A DNA stretch of 64,000 nt from Flagellimonas aurea (GTDB taxonomy: Bacteria > Bacteroidota > Bacteroidia > Flavobacteriales > Flavobacteriaceae), in assembly GCF_017313785.1 (NCBI RefSeq), contig NZ_JAFLNL010000001.1:310001-374000 (forward strand), in the 5' to 3' direction. The notes beneath the pieces were generated by a model. The model was not told the origin of the DNA. It made no database searches and saw nothing but the letters and a program-made list of their open reading frames with translations. A program made the translations under genes and the position numbers. Positions 27,329-37,162 of this stretch are shown here, one piece after another. Positions within the stretch are counted from its first letter, which is position 1, and the number at the start of each line of letters is the position of its first letter.

Positions 27329-29755
27329 TTATTCGTCTTTTAATGATTCAACTGGATTGGCGATAGCGGCTTTAAAACTCTGCCAGCTTACCGTTAAAAA
27401 AGTAATCAGAAGTGCTGTTGTTCCCGCCAAAGCGAATATCCACCAACTGAAATTTGTTCTATACGTAAATCCTTCCAACCATTGGTTCATTACGTACCAA
27501 GAGCTTGGTATCGCAATGATGAAGGCCAATCCCAACAATTTTACAAAGTCCTTGTTCAATAAGGTTAGCACTTGTGTTATAGTGGCGCCGTTTACCTTTC
27601 TTATGCCTATTTCCTTTTTCCGCAGCACAACGGTATATGCCGTAAGGCCAAAAAGTCCCAATGATGCAATAAGAATGGAAAGAACCGTAAAAATCTGAAA
27701 GGCCTTTCCAAAGGCTTTGTCCTGTTCATATTGGGCTTCAAATTTTTCATCTAAAAAGGTATAATTGAATGTACTTTGAGGGAAAACCTCATGCCATTTG
27801 TTTTCAATTTGACTCAATGCTGTTTCCAATCCTGCAATCGATATAGAAGATTTGTCAATTTTAACCAACAGATTGCTTATGTCATCCTGATATCTGACAA
27901 TCGTTGGTAAAACGGGTGTTTTTAATCCAAAGTGATAGTAATCTTTGATAATACCTACAACTTTCCATTGATTGTTTCCCCAGAAACTTACAGTTTTATT
28001 CAGCAGGTCTTCAGGTGAGGAGATTCCCACTGTTTTTAAAAATGTCTCGTTCACCACAATTTGATTCCCTTCAAACTTGGAATTCAGAACAAAGGTCCCC
28101 CCGGCCAAAAATTCAATGTCCATTAAATCAAAGTAATCCGGTTGGGCATGATAGGTATAGAAAATATTGGCTTTGTCACTTCTCCCGTCGGGCAACCAAA
28201 TTCCACGACTTGAGGACAGATTGTCAAAACTATCACCTGGATACGTTTGGGCGATGGCGGTCTTCTCAATAAAAGGGAAGTCCTCCAATTGCTCTTTTAA
28301 TACCCTAAAATCATTATTTACCAAAGAATCCGATTGGGTCGAGACCACCGTTCCGTGCAGGGCTATAATTTGACCAACATCGGCACCAATAGGTTGATTA
28401 TCCAAAAAATTGATTTGTTTGGAGATAATGAATGTCCCGGTCAACAAGACAATTGTAGCAAAAAACTGCGTTACAATAAGTCCTTTTCGAAGCCCGATGC
28501 CTTCGGTAGAGGCCCTCACCTTTCCTTTGAGTGCTTTGGCCGGCGAATATCTGCTGAGCAGGAACGCGGGATAAAGTCCCGCCAAAATAACGCCCCCTAC
28601 TATAAAAATAAAATAAGGGATAAAGCTTACTATAAACCCCCAATCAAGATTAAGCTCATTTCCTATGATGTTGGTATAGAGGGGGAGTACTCCAAAAACT
28701 ATCGAGAGGGCAATGGCCATGGCGATAAAGTTAAGCAGTAGGGATTCCATTAAAGATTGGACTATGAGCTGCGATTTTTTTGCGCCGGCAACTTTTCTTA
28801 TGCCTGCTTCCTTTGCCCTTTCCATCGATTTGGTCGTCGAAAGATTAACATAGTTCAACCAAGAAAGAACAAGGATGATAAAAGCGATGGCCGTTAGGAA
28901 CTTTATTCTCAGAACACTCCCGTTAGCCGTGACTTCATACGGTTTATCGGAATACAAATGAATATCCTCAATAGGTTCTATGTTATGTCTTTCGGTTTCA
29001 CTTTTTTCAATATCGCTGTCAATTATTTTTTGACGCAAGACATCAATATTGGTGTTTGGAGCCAACTTCAAATAGGTGTAATAATTGTTCATGTTCCAAT
29101 TTAGCTCATGGGCTGTGGGTCCAAAATCGGTCAATGTTTTTTCGGTCTCGTAGGAAATTAGAAACGAATTTCTATAATGAGCTGTTTCAGGAACATCTTC
29201 CATAATACCTGTAACCGTAAGTTGGGTCTCTTTACCGTCTTCAAATACAGAAATTGTTCTTCTTAAAGGGTTTTGGTTCCCAAAAAGTTTTTTGGCAAAA
29301 GATTTTGAAAGAACAATGGCATTAGGCTCTGCCAAAACCGTTTTTTTATCTCCCTCTAACAATGGATAATTGAATATGTCAAAATAAGAAGGGTCCGCCA
29401 AAGACCCCAATGGCTGCTCCAAGATCTTTTCGCCAACTTTAAAAGCTAATTTTTCAAAATAGTAAAACCTTACATAATCCAGTACTTCAGGGAACATTTC
29501 CTTTAAGGCTGGGCCTGACGAATTATACGTCATGGCATCGCCCGGCACATAAGTGTCCCCTTCGAGATAATCCATGTAGATCCTATATACATTTTCGGAA
29601 CCTTCAAATGTGTCATAGCTCTTTTCATAATTTACATAGAGCATTATAAGAACAAATGAGGCTATCCCCACGGCAAGGCCAAAAATGTTGATGATAGAAT
29701 ACAACTTGTTCTTCAGCAAGTACCTTAGAGCTATTTTTAGATAGTTTTTAAACAT
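27329..29755 (-). CDS. FtsX/MacB-like ABC permease, array member 8 (last)
   Basis: An 808-aa inner-membrane permease of the MacB_PCD/FtsX family with two homologous halves. The N-terminus MFKNYLKIALRYLLKNKLYS precedes TM1 (about 20-42). A periplasmic domain follows, then TM2-4 with the coupling motif RAKEAGIRKVAGA near residue 315. PAFLLSRYSPAKALKG leads into TM5, a second periplasmic domain, then TM6-8 with KKEIGIRKVNGA near residue 713. It ends NPVESLKDE. It lacks its own ATPase domain, which is supplied in trans by the two ATPases of the operon. VAGA and VNGA replace the usual T/VLGA of the other members. The substrate is unknown. Confidence 0.9.
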   Translation of the reverse strand: MFKNYLKIALRYLLKNKLYSIINIFGLAVGIASFVLIMLYVNYEKSYDTFEGSENVYRIYMDYLEGDTYVPGDAMTYNSSGPALKEMFPEVLDYVRFYYFEKLAFKVGEKILEQPLGSLADPSYFDIFNYPLLEGDKKTVLAEPNAIVLSKSFAKKLFGNQNPLRRTISVFEDGKETQLTVTGIMEDVPETAHYRNSFLISYETEKTLTDFGPTAHELNWNMNNYYTYLKLAPNTNIDVLRQKIIDSDIEKSETERHNIEPIEDIHLYSDKPYEVTANGSVLRIKFLTAIAFIILVLSWLNYVNLSTTKSMERAKEAGIRKVAGAKKSQLIVQSLMESLLLNFIAMAIALSIVFGVLPLYTNIIGNELNLDWGFIVSFIPYFIFIVGGVILAGLYPAFLLSRYSPAKALKGKVRASTEGIGLRKGLIVTQFFATIVLLTGTFIISKQINFLDNQPIGADVGQIIALHGTVVSTQSDSLVNNDFRVLKEQLEDFPFIEKTAIAQTYPGDSFDNLSSSRGIWLPDGRSDKANIFYTYHAQPDYFDLMDIEFLAGGTFVLNSKFEGNQIVVNETFLKTVGISSPEDLLNKTVSFWGNNQWKVVGIIKDYYHFGLKTPVLPTIVRYQDDISNLLVKIDKSSISIAGLETALSQIENKWHEVFPQSTFNYTFLDEKFEAQYEQDKAFGKAFQIFTVLSILIASLGLFGLTAYTVVLRKKEIGIRKVNGATITQVLTLLNKDFVKLLGLAFIIAIPSSWYVMNQWLEGFTYRTNFSWWIFALAGTTALLITFLTVSWQSFKAAIANPVESLKDE

Positions 29756-29799
29756 GGTTTCCTTTTTTGGTTAAGCTCTCGCCCATCATTTTGTTTGAC

Positions 29800-32211
29800 T
29801 TATTCGTCTCGTAAACTCTTTACCGGGTTCGCAGATGCGGCCTTTACCGTTCTGGATCCTACTGTAATAAACGCAATCAATGTAGCTGTAAGCCCTGCCG
29901 CAACAAAGAACAAAGGACTCAAGCTTACATGGGAGGCATAGTCCTGCAACCATTCATTTAAAAAATACCAGGATATCGGAGTGGCAATGATGAAGGCCAG
30001 ACCTACCAATTTTAAAAAATCCTTGGTGAGCAATAGGGCCACAGAGGATATACTGGCGCCGACCACCTTTCGCACTCCGATTTCTTTTGTACGTTGTGCG
30101 ACCACCAACATGGATATGGCAAATAATCCCAAACAGCTGAGAATAATCCCCAGTATACTGCCACTGGTTATAATGGTGGCCAATGTTTTCTCCCTTTTAA
30201 AGGTGCGGTCCACGTTTTCATCCAAAAATGAGCCCAAAAAGTCAGCTTGGGGCTCAATCTTCTCCCACGCGGCTTTTATGGCATCAAAGGATTGCGCGGC
30301 ATTGTCCGGAGCAATCTTCACATAGGCGTAATACAAATCCCAGTTGCGGTTCAAGAAAAGTGTAAGGGGTTTTACATCCCTTTTTACATCCTGAAAATAA
30401 TAGTCCTTTATAACCCCAACGACAGAATACGTGACGGAATCATCCATATTGATTCGGATGGACAGCGGGTCATCTTCCCCAAATTGTTTGGCCATACTTT
30501 CGTTGATTACCAAACTCAGACTGTCGGTGCTATATTTTTTGTCGAACATGCGTCCTTCCAGAAGCTCGATATCCAAGGTTTTGGCGTAATCGTAATCCAC
30601 GGTAAGTGCATTTGTAATCAACCCTCTTCCTTTATAATCAAATCCCATGGCACTACTGGTGATGCTGCCATCCTTTCCAAGGCCCAAATTGCTGTCGGAG
30701 CCCGAAACGCTGAGAACACCCGGGGCCTGGGAAAGCTCATCGCGCAATAATTCCAGTATGGCATAACTATCCTTTCTTCCGTTCAAGGGAATGGACACCA
30801 CTTGTTCCTTGTTGTACCCAAGGTCCTTATTCCTCAAAAACTCTATTTGCCCATGAAGGACCAAGGTTCCGCTGATCAATATGATGGCGATCACAAATTG
30901 AAGCACGATCAGGCCGTTTCTCAACCGGTTTTTCCCAAAATCCAACTTTCCTTTTAGTGCCCTCAAGGTGCTGAGCTTGCTCAAAATCAATGCAGGATAA
31001 CCTCCGGCAATAAGGGTGATCACAAAAATCGATATAACAAATAGTGCTATAATTCCTGGTCGGGTCACGTTGGCAAAGGTGGCCTTGGTGACAAAAAGGG
31101 TCTTGAACGGACCAATAAGCAAATTACTGACCAAAAGTCCGAGACCAATAGCAATCAAAAACACAATAAGGCTCTCCATCCAAAACTGGAAAAACAATTG
31201 TTTTTTAACGGCCCCAAGGGTTTTGCGCATGCCGATTTCCTTTAATCGCTTTTCGCTCAGGGCAATGTTCATGTTTATGAAGTTGGCACAAACTATAAAA
31301 ATGATCACCAAGGCAACGCCCAAGATTAAATAGGGGAAAGTATGGGCGGTATCGACCAGACCTTCTTTAAATGTCGCAAAATGAAGGTCCTTTACCGGCA
31401 AAAGGTGGAATTGTTTGTATTGACCATTTTCATCGGGCGATGCACCATCCCTTTTATCGCTTTCAATACTTCCCTTGTAATGCAGGTTGGCAAAGGCTCT
31501 TGAATTGATTTCAAATTGTTGTGGCGTCATCCCATCTTCCAATTGCAGATAAACGGGGTGAAATTGTGAGTTCCAGACGTCCTTGTTCGATTCATATTCC
31601 GGATGGTTCTCAAACGGTATCACAATATCAAAATCGATACTACTATTGGGAGGCGTGTTCTCTAAAATTGATGCAATTGTGAAGGGGTGCTCCTCTCCTC
31701 CAATTCGCACCTGAACTACCTTTCCGACCACATCGGTGTTTCCAAACATTTTTGTGGCCGTTTCCTCGGTGATGGAAACCGCGTTTTTGGAGGGCAGGGG
31801 ATTACCGGTGTTCCCTGCTATAACGGGAAATGTGAAAATATTAAAGAACTCCGCATCCACATATTCTGCATCCAAGTCCAAATCTTTATCATTAAAAGAA
31901 ATCAGGGCATCTTCACTCAGTGTTCTGGTGGTTCGTTTTATTCCGGGCACTTCTTCCTTGAGGGCACTTGCCAAAGGAACAGGGTTGGATGTGCTGGTCT
32001 CGGCTCCCCTAGGGGTCTGGTTGGTCAGGTAGACTTGATAGGCAGAGTCCTTATTTAGATGAAATTGATCAAAGGATAGTTCGAACAATGCAGTCATTGT
32101 CAATAAAATGGACACGGCAAACGCACAGGTGAGGCCAACGATATTGGCTACACTGAAAATTTTATTCTTTACCAGATTTCTCCAAGCAATTTTTAGATAG
32201 TTCTTGAACAT
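29800..32211 (-). CDS. FtsX/MacB-like ABC permease, array member 7
   Basis: An 803-aa paralogue of the array with the same duplicated TM-periplasm-3TM layout. Coupling motifs are RLKEIGMRKTLGA (about residue 320) and RTKEIGVRKVVGA (about 706). The C-terminal end NPVKSLRDE is conserved, but the preceding segment reads DYASHVSLSPLFFVAAG where nearly all other members have an aromatic FAYR...WW.F pattern before the last helix. The first periplasmic domain has a distinct insertion (DGASPDENGQYKQFHLL). It lies 44 nt before the last permease and 24 nt after the previous one. Confidence 0.9.
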   Translation of the reverse strand: MFKNYLKIAWRNLVKNKIFSVANIVGLTCAFAVSILLTMTALFELSFDQFHLNKDSAYQVYLTNQTPRGAETSTSNPVPLASALKEEVPGIKRTTRTLSEDALISFNDKDLDLDAEYVDAEFFNIFTFPVIAGNTGNPLPSKNAVSITEETATKMFGNTDVVGKVVQVRIGGEEHPFTIASILENTPPNSSIDFDIVIPFENHPEYESNKDVWNSQFHPVYLQLEDGMTPQQFEINSRAFANLHYKGSIESDKRDGASPDENGQYKQFHLLPVKDLHFATFKEGLVDTAHTFPYLILGVALVIIFIVCANFINMNIALSEKRLKEIGMRKTLGAVKKQLFFQFWMESLIVFLIAIGLGLLVSNLLIGPFKTLFVTKATFANVTRPGIIALFVISIFVITLIAGGYPALILSKLSTLRALKGKLDFGKNRLRNGLIVLQFVIAIILISGTLVLHGQIEFLRNKDLGYNKEQVVSIPLNGRKDSYAILELLRDELSQAPGVLSVSGSDSNLGLGKDGSITSSAMGFDYKGRGLITNALTVDYDYAKTLDIELLEGRMFDKKYSTDSLSLVINESMAKQFGEDDPLSIRINMDDSVTYSVVGVIKDYYFQDVKRDVKPLTLFLNRNWDLYYAYVKIAPDNAAQSFDAIKAAWEKIEPQADFLGSFLDENVDRTFKREKTLATIITSGSILGIILSCLGLFAISMLVVAQRTKEIGVRKVVGASISSVALLLTKDFLKLVGLAFIIATPISWYFLNEWLQDYASHVSLSPLFFVAAGLTATLIAFITVGSRTVKAASANPVKSLRDE

Positions 32212-32235
32212 GGTTTTCGTTTTTGATTGGTTACT

Positions 32236-34686
32236 CTATTCGTTCCTTAAGCTTTCTATCGGATTGATGTTGGCCGTTTTGTATGTTCTTGCCCCGGTTA
32301 CGGCCATGGCAATAACGGCCATTCCAACGCCGCTGGCCAGGAACACCCACCAGCTTAGTTCGGTCTTGTACGCGAAGCTTTCTATCCATTCCTGCACCAA
32401 ATACCATGATATGGGCACTGCAACGGCAAAGGCAACCGCTACAAGAATCAAAAATTCCTTGCACAATAAAATATTCAATTGGGCCAGATTGGCACCCAAT
32501 ACTTTTCGCACCCCTATTTCTTTGACCCTTCTTTCAGTGGTATAAACGACTAGGCCCATAAGTCCCAAACAACTGATCAATATGGCCAGGCCTGTGGCCC
32601 ATTTTAAGAGCTGTACGGTACTTCTTTCCCTTCGGTAAAAGCCTTCCACCAATTCGTCCATGAACTCTACCTGTATCTCTTCATCGGGATAAACCGAAGC
32701 CCATGCCTGTTCTACGCCTTCAATGGTTTCGTTCCAATTATCGGTATTATTGCCAAGGTCAAAATGAATGGCATTAAAACTGGAATAATTGCTGTTGCCC
32801 CAATCCCCGGTCAGGGCCAATGGTTCAATGTCCGACCTTAACGACCTTTGGTTAAAATCTCGCATTAGTCCCACTACCGGAATTTGTGTGCTGTCCATCT
32901 TTAGAAAAGTGCCCACGACCTCAGCGGGATCTTGAAAGCCCAAAGCCTTGGCAAACCTTTCGTTTACAATGTACTCCTTTACACTGTCGTTCAATCTTTC
33001 CCTGCCCGCCAACAGGGGTATTCCGTAGGTTTTAAGATAGGTTATGTCCCCCCAGAGCATTTCGGTTTCTTGGTGCATCTCGTTTTCTTCCTTGAAATAG
33101 GTCAAAATTGTGGAGGATATATTGTTGGAAGTGGGTGGGTTTCCGCCCCAGCTTACTTTGGAAAGTCCCTTTATCTTCTCCATTTGGGAAAACAACCTTT
33201 CTTTTTTTACTTCGGACTTATCGTTCCATGGAAGGCGCACATAGGCCACCGCCTCGGTCTTGATGCCCATGTCCTTGTTCATGACAAAATGCAGTTGTTT
33301 GGTGACCAACATCGTTGCTATTACAAATACTTGGGCGACCACAAATTGAAAAACCGTAAGGGTCTTGCGCAAACGCGTGCCTTTGTCTCCTTTTGTAAAC
33401 TGTCCCTTTAGCACGGCAACCGGTCTAAACTTCGAAAGCACAAATGCGGGATAGAAGCCCGATAATATACTTACAATGGTCACCAACAAAATAATTCCAA
33501 GTATCCCTTGCATACTGTATAAAACCGAAAGGTCGATCCCACTTGGTAAAAACTCGGAAAACTGTTGCAACAGGAAAGGAGCCATCAAAAGAGATAGGAG
33601 CGTCGCCAGAACGGTCAAAATGAAGGTCTCTCCCAAAAATTGGCGCACCACTTGCTTTTTGGAGCTCCCCAAGGTTTTTCGAATACCGATTTCCTTTGCG
33701 CGCGTGAGTGCTTGGGCCGAATTTAGGTTGATGAAGTTGGCGCAGCCCAACAACAATAAAAACAATGCTACAAAGGATAGGCTTGTCAAAACGGTCTTGC
33801 TGGCCACATGGTCTGAGTTATTGAATGGGTAATCGCCGCTTTTGCCCCCAAAATGAATTTCAGGCAAGCTTTGCAGCACGAACAACCTTTCATCATCCGC
33901 AGCCCAGGCTGCAGTGTTTTTGTGTTCTTTGGCCAAAGCATCCAATCGGGACTGTATGGCGGCCATATCGACCCCTTCTCTGACCTTGAAGAACAATTGG
34001 TCTCCAGAGCTTGTGTTGTTCCACTGATCACTGGTCGCAATTTCTTTTTCGCCGAACATTTTTGCGGAGCTCATGGACATGAAATCCGTAAACTTTAAAT
34101 CGGTGTTTTTTTCAAAATCAGCTACGACTCCCGAAACCTTCACATTGATGGAGTCGTTGTAGACCAAGGTGCTTCCAATCACATCTGTAGGACTTTTTTT
34201 GGGGAAATATTTTGCTGCGGTATTCTTGGTCAGCACAACTTGTGCGGGTTCTGATAGTGCAGTTTGTGAATTGCCCGCCAGCCATTGGTAATCAAATAAT
34301 TGAAAATAGCCCTCGTCGGCAAAAATACCATCGTTCACATTTTTGAGAACCACCTCCTGACTTTTGTTTTCAACTTTTGAAAAATTCGCGCTCATAAAAG
34401 GTGCCACCACCTCAACTCCCGAAACCCCGTCCTTGAAGGTCTGCATCAAGGGAACAGGGACACCTCTATTGGTAAACTCATCGTTTCCGGACTTGAAAAG
34501 CGATGTGACCCGATATATCCTATCCTTGTCCTTATGGAAGGTGTCGAACGAAAAATCGAAATAAATAATGGCCCCGATGACCAATGCGGAGCAGAGGCCA
34601 ATGGAAAGACCAACCACATTGATGAAGGAAAACAATTTGTTCTTTAAGATACTTCGCCAGGCTATTTTAAGATGATTGATCAACAT
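32236..34686 (-). CDS. FtsX/MacB-like ABC permease, array member 6
   Basis: The longest member (816 aa). It begins MLINHLKIAWRSILKNKLFS, then TM1, periplasmic domain one (about 45-285), TM2-4 with RAKEIGIRKTLGSSKKQ, and PAFVLSKFRPVAVLKGQ before TM5. The second periplasmic domain and TM6-8 follow, with RRVKEIGVRKVLGANLAQ. It ends NPIESLRNE. The start MLI differs from the MFKN of most members. Gaps are 22 nt upstream and 24 nt downstream. The function is inferred to be export or envelope-related, as for MacB or LolCE relatives. Confidence 0.9.
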   Translation of the reverse strand: MLINHLKIAWRSILKNKLFSFINVVGLSIGLCSALVIGAIIYFDFSFDTFHKDKDRIYRVTSLFKSGNDEFTNRGVPVPLMQTFKDGVSGVEVVAPFMSANFSKVENKSQEVVLKNVNDGIFADEGYFQLFDYQWLAGNSQTALSEPAQVVLTKNTAAKYFPKKSPTDVIGSTLVYNDSINVKVSGVVADFEKNTDLKFTDFMSMSSAKMFGEKEIATSDQWNNTSSGDQLFFKVREGVDMAAIQSRLDALAKEHKNTAAWAADDERLFVLQSLPEIHFGGKSGDYPFNNSDHVASKTVLTSLSFVALFLLLLGCANFINLNSAQALTRAKEIGIRKTLGSSKKQVVRQFLGETFILTVLATLLSLLMAPFLLQQFSEFLPSGIDLSVLYSMQGILGIILLVTIVSILSGFYPAFVLSKFRPVAVLKGQFTKGDKGTRLRKTLTVFQFVVAQVFVIATMLVTKQLHFVMNKDMGIKTEAVAYVRLPWNDKSEVKKERLFSQMEKIKGLSKVSWGGNPPTSNNISSTILTYFKEENEMHQETEMLWGDITYLKTYGIPLLAGRERLNDSVKEYIVNERFAKALGFQDPAEVVGTFLKMDSTQIPVVGLMRDFNQRSLRSDIEPLALTGDWGNSNYSSFNAIHFDLGNNTDNWNETIEGVEQAWASVYPDEEIQVEFMDELVEGFYRRERSTVQLLKWATGLAILISCLGLMGLVVYTTERRVKEIGVRKVLGANLAQLNILLCKEFLILVAVAFAVAVPISWYLVQEWIESFAYKTELSWWVFLASGVGMAVIAMAVTGARTYKTANINPIESLRNE

Positions 34687-34708
34687 GTGATTTGCTTTTT
34701 GTGGTTGG

Positions 34709-37141
34709 TTATTCTGTTCGTAAGCTTTTGACGGGATTCACTACGGCCGCCTTAATACTTTGGTAACTAACGGTTACTATGGCAACTCCAATGGCCAATA
34801 ATGCGGACAGGGCAAATATCCACCATGGTATCTCTATTCGGTACGAGAAGTCCTGAAGCCATCGGTCCATGGCATACCACCCCAAGGGCAATGCAATAAC
34901 TATGGCTAGTCCGACCAATTTTAAAAAGTCCGCGGACAACCGGTAGACAATCTGTCCGACACCCGCGCCCAAAACCTTTCTCACTCCGATTTCCTTCACC
35001 CGTTTTTGGGCATTGAAAGCAGCAAGCCCAAGCAGGCCCAAGCAGGCTATTACGATGGACAGCAAGGTGAAAACCATGAAGATCTGCCCCAATCGCTGCT
35101 CCGCTTCATAACTATTGTTGAAGGAATCGTCCATAAAATAATGTTCAAAGGGCTGTGTAGGTGCCATCTCCCTCCATATATTCTCCACTGCTGCCACGGT
35201 TCTTGTCACATCTCCTCCTTCGAGCTTGATGGCCAAATTATCCGGATTTCCGCCGCCATTGAAAAGAGCCAGGGCCCCTACCTCTTCCTTAAGTGTCTCA
35301 AAATGAAAATTCTTGACCACTCCGACTACGGTCGACAAAGACCCGTTCTCAAAGTCATTGACAAATTGGGTTCCAATAACACTTTCAGGAGTTTTTCCCA
35401 AAACGGCCACAGCTTTTTCATTTAATATGACCGCAGATGAATCGGTCGGGAATTTTGTCACATCAAAGTCCCTTCCATAAACAAGGGAAAGGTTGATTGT
35501 GGAGATATAATCATCGTCAACATTCCATTGCTGCATATTGATGGATCTTTCTTGGCTCCTATCCTCTGCCAGCATATAGGTTCCGCTGCTGCGCGAGGAT
35601 GGCGTGGGCAGGTAACTGCTCAACGTTGCCGTGTTCACCTGACTTAACCGAAGTACTGCATCTTTGAACGCCTGTCTTTTTCCTTCAAGGCCATTAACAC
35701 CCCCTATGATCAATACTTGGTTTTTTCCATAACCGAGGTCTTTCCCCTGTATAAAACGCAGTTGCTGAAATACCGTTAGGGTCCCCATAATCAGAAATAC
35801 GGATATACTAAATTGAAGTATGACCAATGCATTTCTTACCCTACCGCCTCCAATGGAGTTGTCCCCTTGACCTTTCAGTACTTTTGCGGCAACAAAACGC
35901 GACATGAAGAATGCGGGGTAACTTCCAGAGAACAGACCAAGGACCAATGCTGCTACGATCAAAATCAACCAAAAAACAGGATTGGCATAGGGTATGGACA
36001 ATTCTTTCCCGGCAAGGTCATTGTACAGTGGCATGACAAGGGCCGCGATCAACAAGGCAAAAATCAATGAGCCCACGGCGATCAGTCCAGATTCGGTCAA
36101 AAACTGGCCGATTAATCCACTACGCTGGGATCCCAATGTTTTTCGTATACCCACTTCTTTTGACCGTTTAAGGGAATGGGCCGTGGACAGGTTCATAAAG
36201 TTCACGCTAGCCAACACCAAAAGTATCAAAGCGATTGCCCCAAGGATGTACACATTCTTGATATCGCTGACAGTGCTGAACTCCGGGCTTCTTTTGGAGT
36301 ATAAATGAATATCCCTTAAGGGAATGGTGGAATAGTTAATGTAATTCCCCGACTCCAAAAATTGTTGTTCGGTGATACCGGGAAAGAATTTTTGTGCATA
36401 AGGAATAACATACCTCCCGACCATGGCCTGCATTTGGTCCTGAATGTCTTCGCCAGAAACACCGGGGGTTAACTTTACGAACGTATAGTAGTTGTGACTG
36501 CCCCATTCTGCCTGTAGGGCATCTTCATAACCGGACATGGCCAAAAAAATGGGTTTGTCCTTAAATATCGAGTTCTTTGGTAGGTCTTCCAATACCCCTG
36601 AGACCGTATAAACATCCTCATCATTGATTATCAGTGTTTTTCCGACTGCTTGATCAACAGCAAAATGTTTTTCTGCCGCGGTACGTGTCATAACCAATGT
36701 ATTGGGCTCCACTAATGCCGTATGTCTATCCCCGTACAAAAGATCGATTCCGAACATATCAAAAAACGTGGAGTCGGCATACGAAACATGGGACTCCCTA
36801 ACGTTATCCATTTCATCTTGTGGTCGAATAAATACGCTCCCAATATTTCTGAACCTTGTGGCCATTTCAACTTGTGGGATGTCGTTTACCATTGCCCGGG
36901 CCATGGGTGCGGATATCTCCGAAACATTTTCTTCGGCGCCCCCAAATTTCGTGTCGGCATTAATACGATAAATGCGTTCCGCATCCGTGAACATGTTATC
37001 GTGGTTAAGATCGTCCCAAATGTAAAGGCCGAGCAAAAGCCCACCAGCCATTCCTATTGCTAATCCAAATATGTTAAGGAAGGTGAAGAATGGCTGCTTT
37101 TTTAGGCTTCTCCATGCTATTTTGATGTTGTTTTTGAACAT
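34709..37141 (-). CDS. FtsX/MacB-like ABC permease, array member 5
   Basis: An 810-aa permease, MFKNNIKIAWRSLKKQPFFT at the N-terminus, with coupling motifs RSKEVGIRKTLGSQRSG (first half) and RVKEIGVRKVLGAGVGQ (second half), and the terminal NPVKSLRTE. PAFFMSRFVAAKVLKGQ marks the join to TM5. TM8 is followed by the usual IVTVSYQSIKAA helix. The protein sequences of the periplasmic parts share little with the neighbouring members, while membrane and coupling regions are strongly conserved, which fits paralogues with different periplasmic specificity (inference). Confidence 0.9.
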   Translation of the reverse strand: MFKNNIKIAWRSLKKQPFFTFLNIFGLAIGMAGGLLLGLYIWDDLNHDNMFTDAERIYRINADTKFGGAEENVSEISAPMARAMVNDIPQVEMATRFRNIGSVFIRPQDEMDNVRESHVSYADSTFFDMFGIDLLYGDRHTALVEPNTLVMTRTAAEKHFAVDQAVGKTLIINDEDVYTVSGVLEDLPKNSIFKDKPIFLAMSGYEDALQAEWGSHNYYTFVKLTPGVSGEDIQDQMQAMVGRYVIPYAQKFFPGITEQQFLESGNYINYSTIPLRDIHLYSKRSPEFSTVSDIKNVYILGAIALILLVLASVNFMNLSTAHSLKRSKEVGIRKTLGSQRSGLIGQFLTESGLIAVGSLIFALLIAALVMPLYNDLAGKELSIPYANPVFWLILIVAALVLGLFSGSYPAFFMSRFVAAKVLKGQGDNSIGGGRVRNALVILQFSISVFLIMGTLTVFQQLRFIQGKDLGYGKNQVLIIGGVNGLEGKRQAFKDAVLRLSQVNTATLSSYLPTPSSRSSGTYMLAEDRSQERSINMQQWNVDDDYISTINLSLVYGRDFDVTKFPTDSSAVILNEKAVAVLGKTPESVIGTQFVNDFENGSLSTVVGVVKNFHFETLKEEVGALALFNGGGNPDNLAIKLEGGDVTRTVAAVENIWREMAPTQPFEHYFMDDSFNNSYEAEQRLGQIFMVFTLLSIVIACLGLLGLAAFNAQKRVKEIGVRKVLGAGVGQIVYRLSADFLKLVGLAIVIALPLGWYAMDRWLQDFSYRIEIPWWIFALSALLAIGVAIVTVSYQSIKAAVVNPVKSLRTE

Positions 37142-37162
37142 GATTCTCGTTTTTTGATTGAT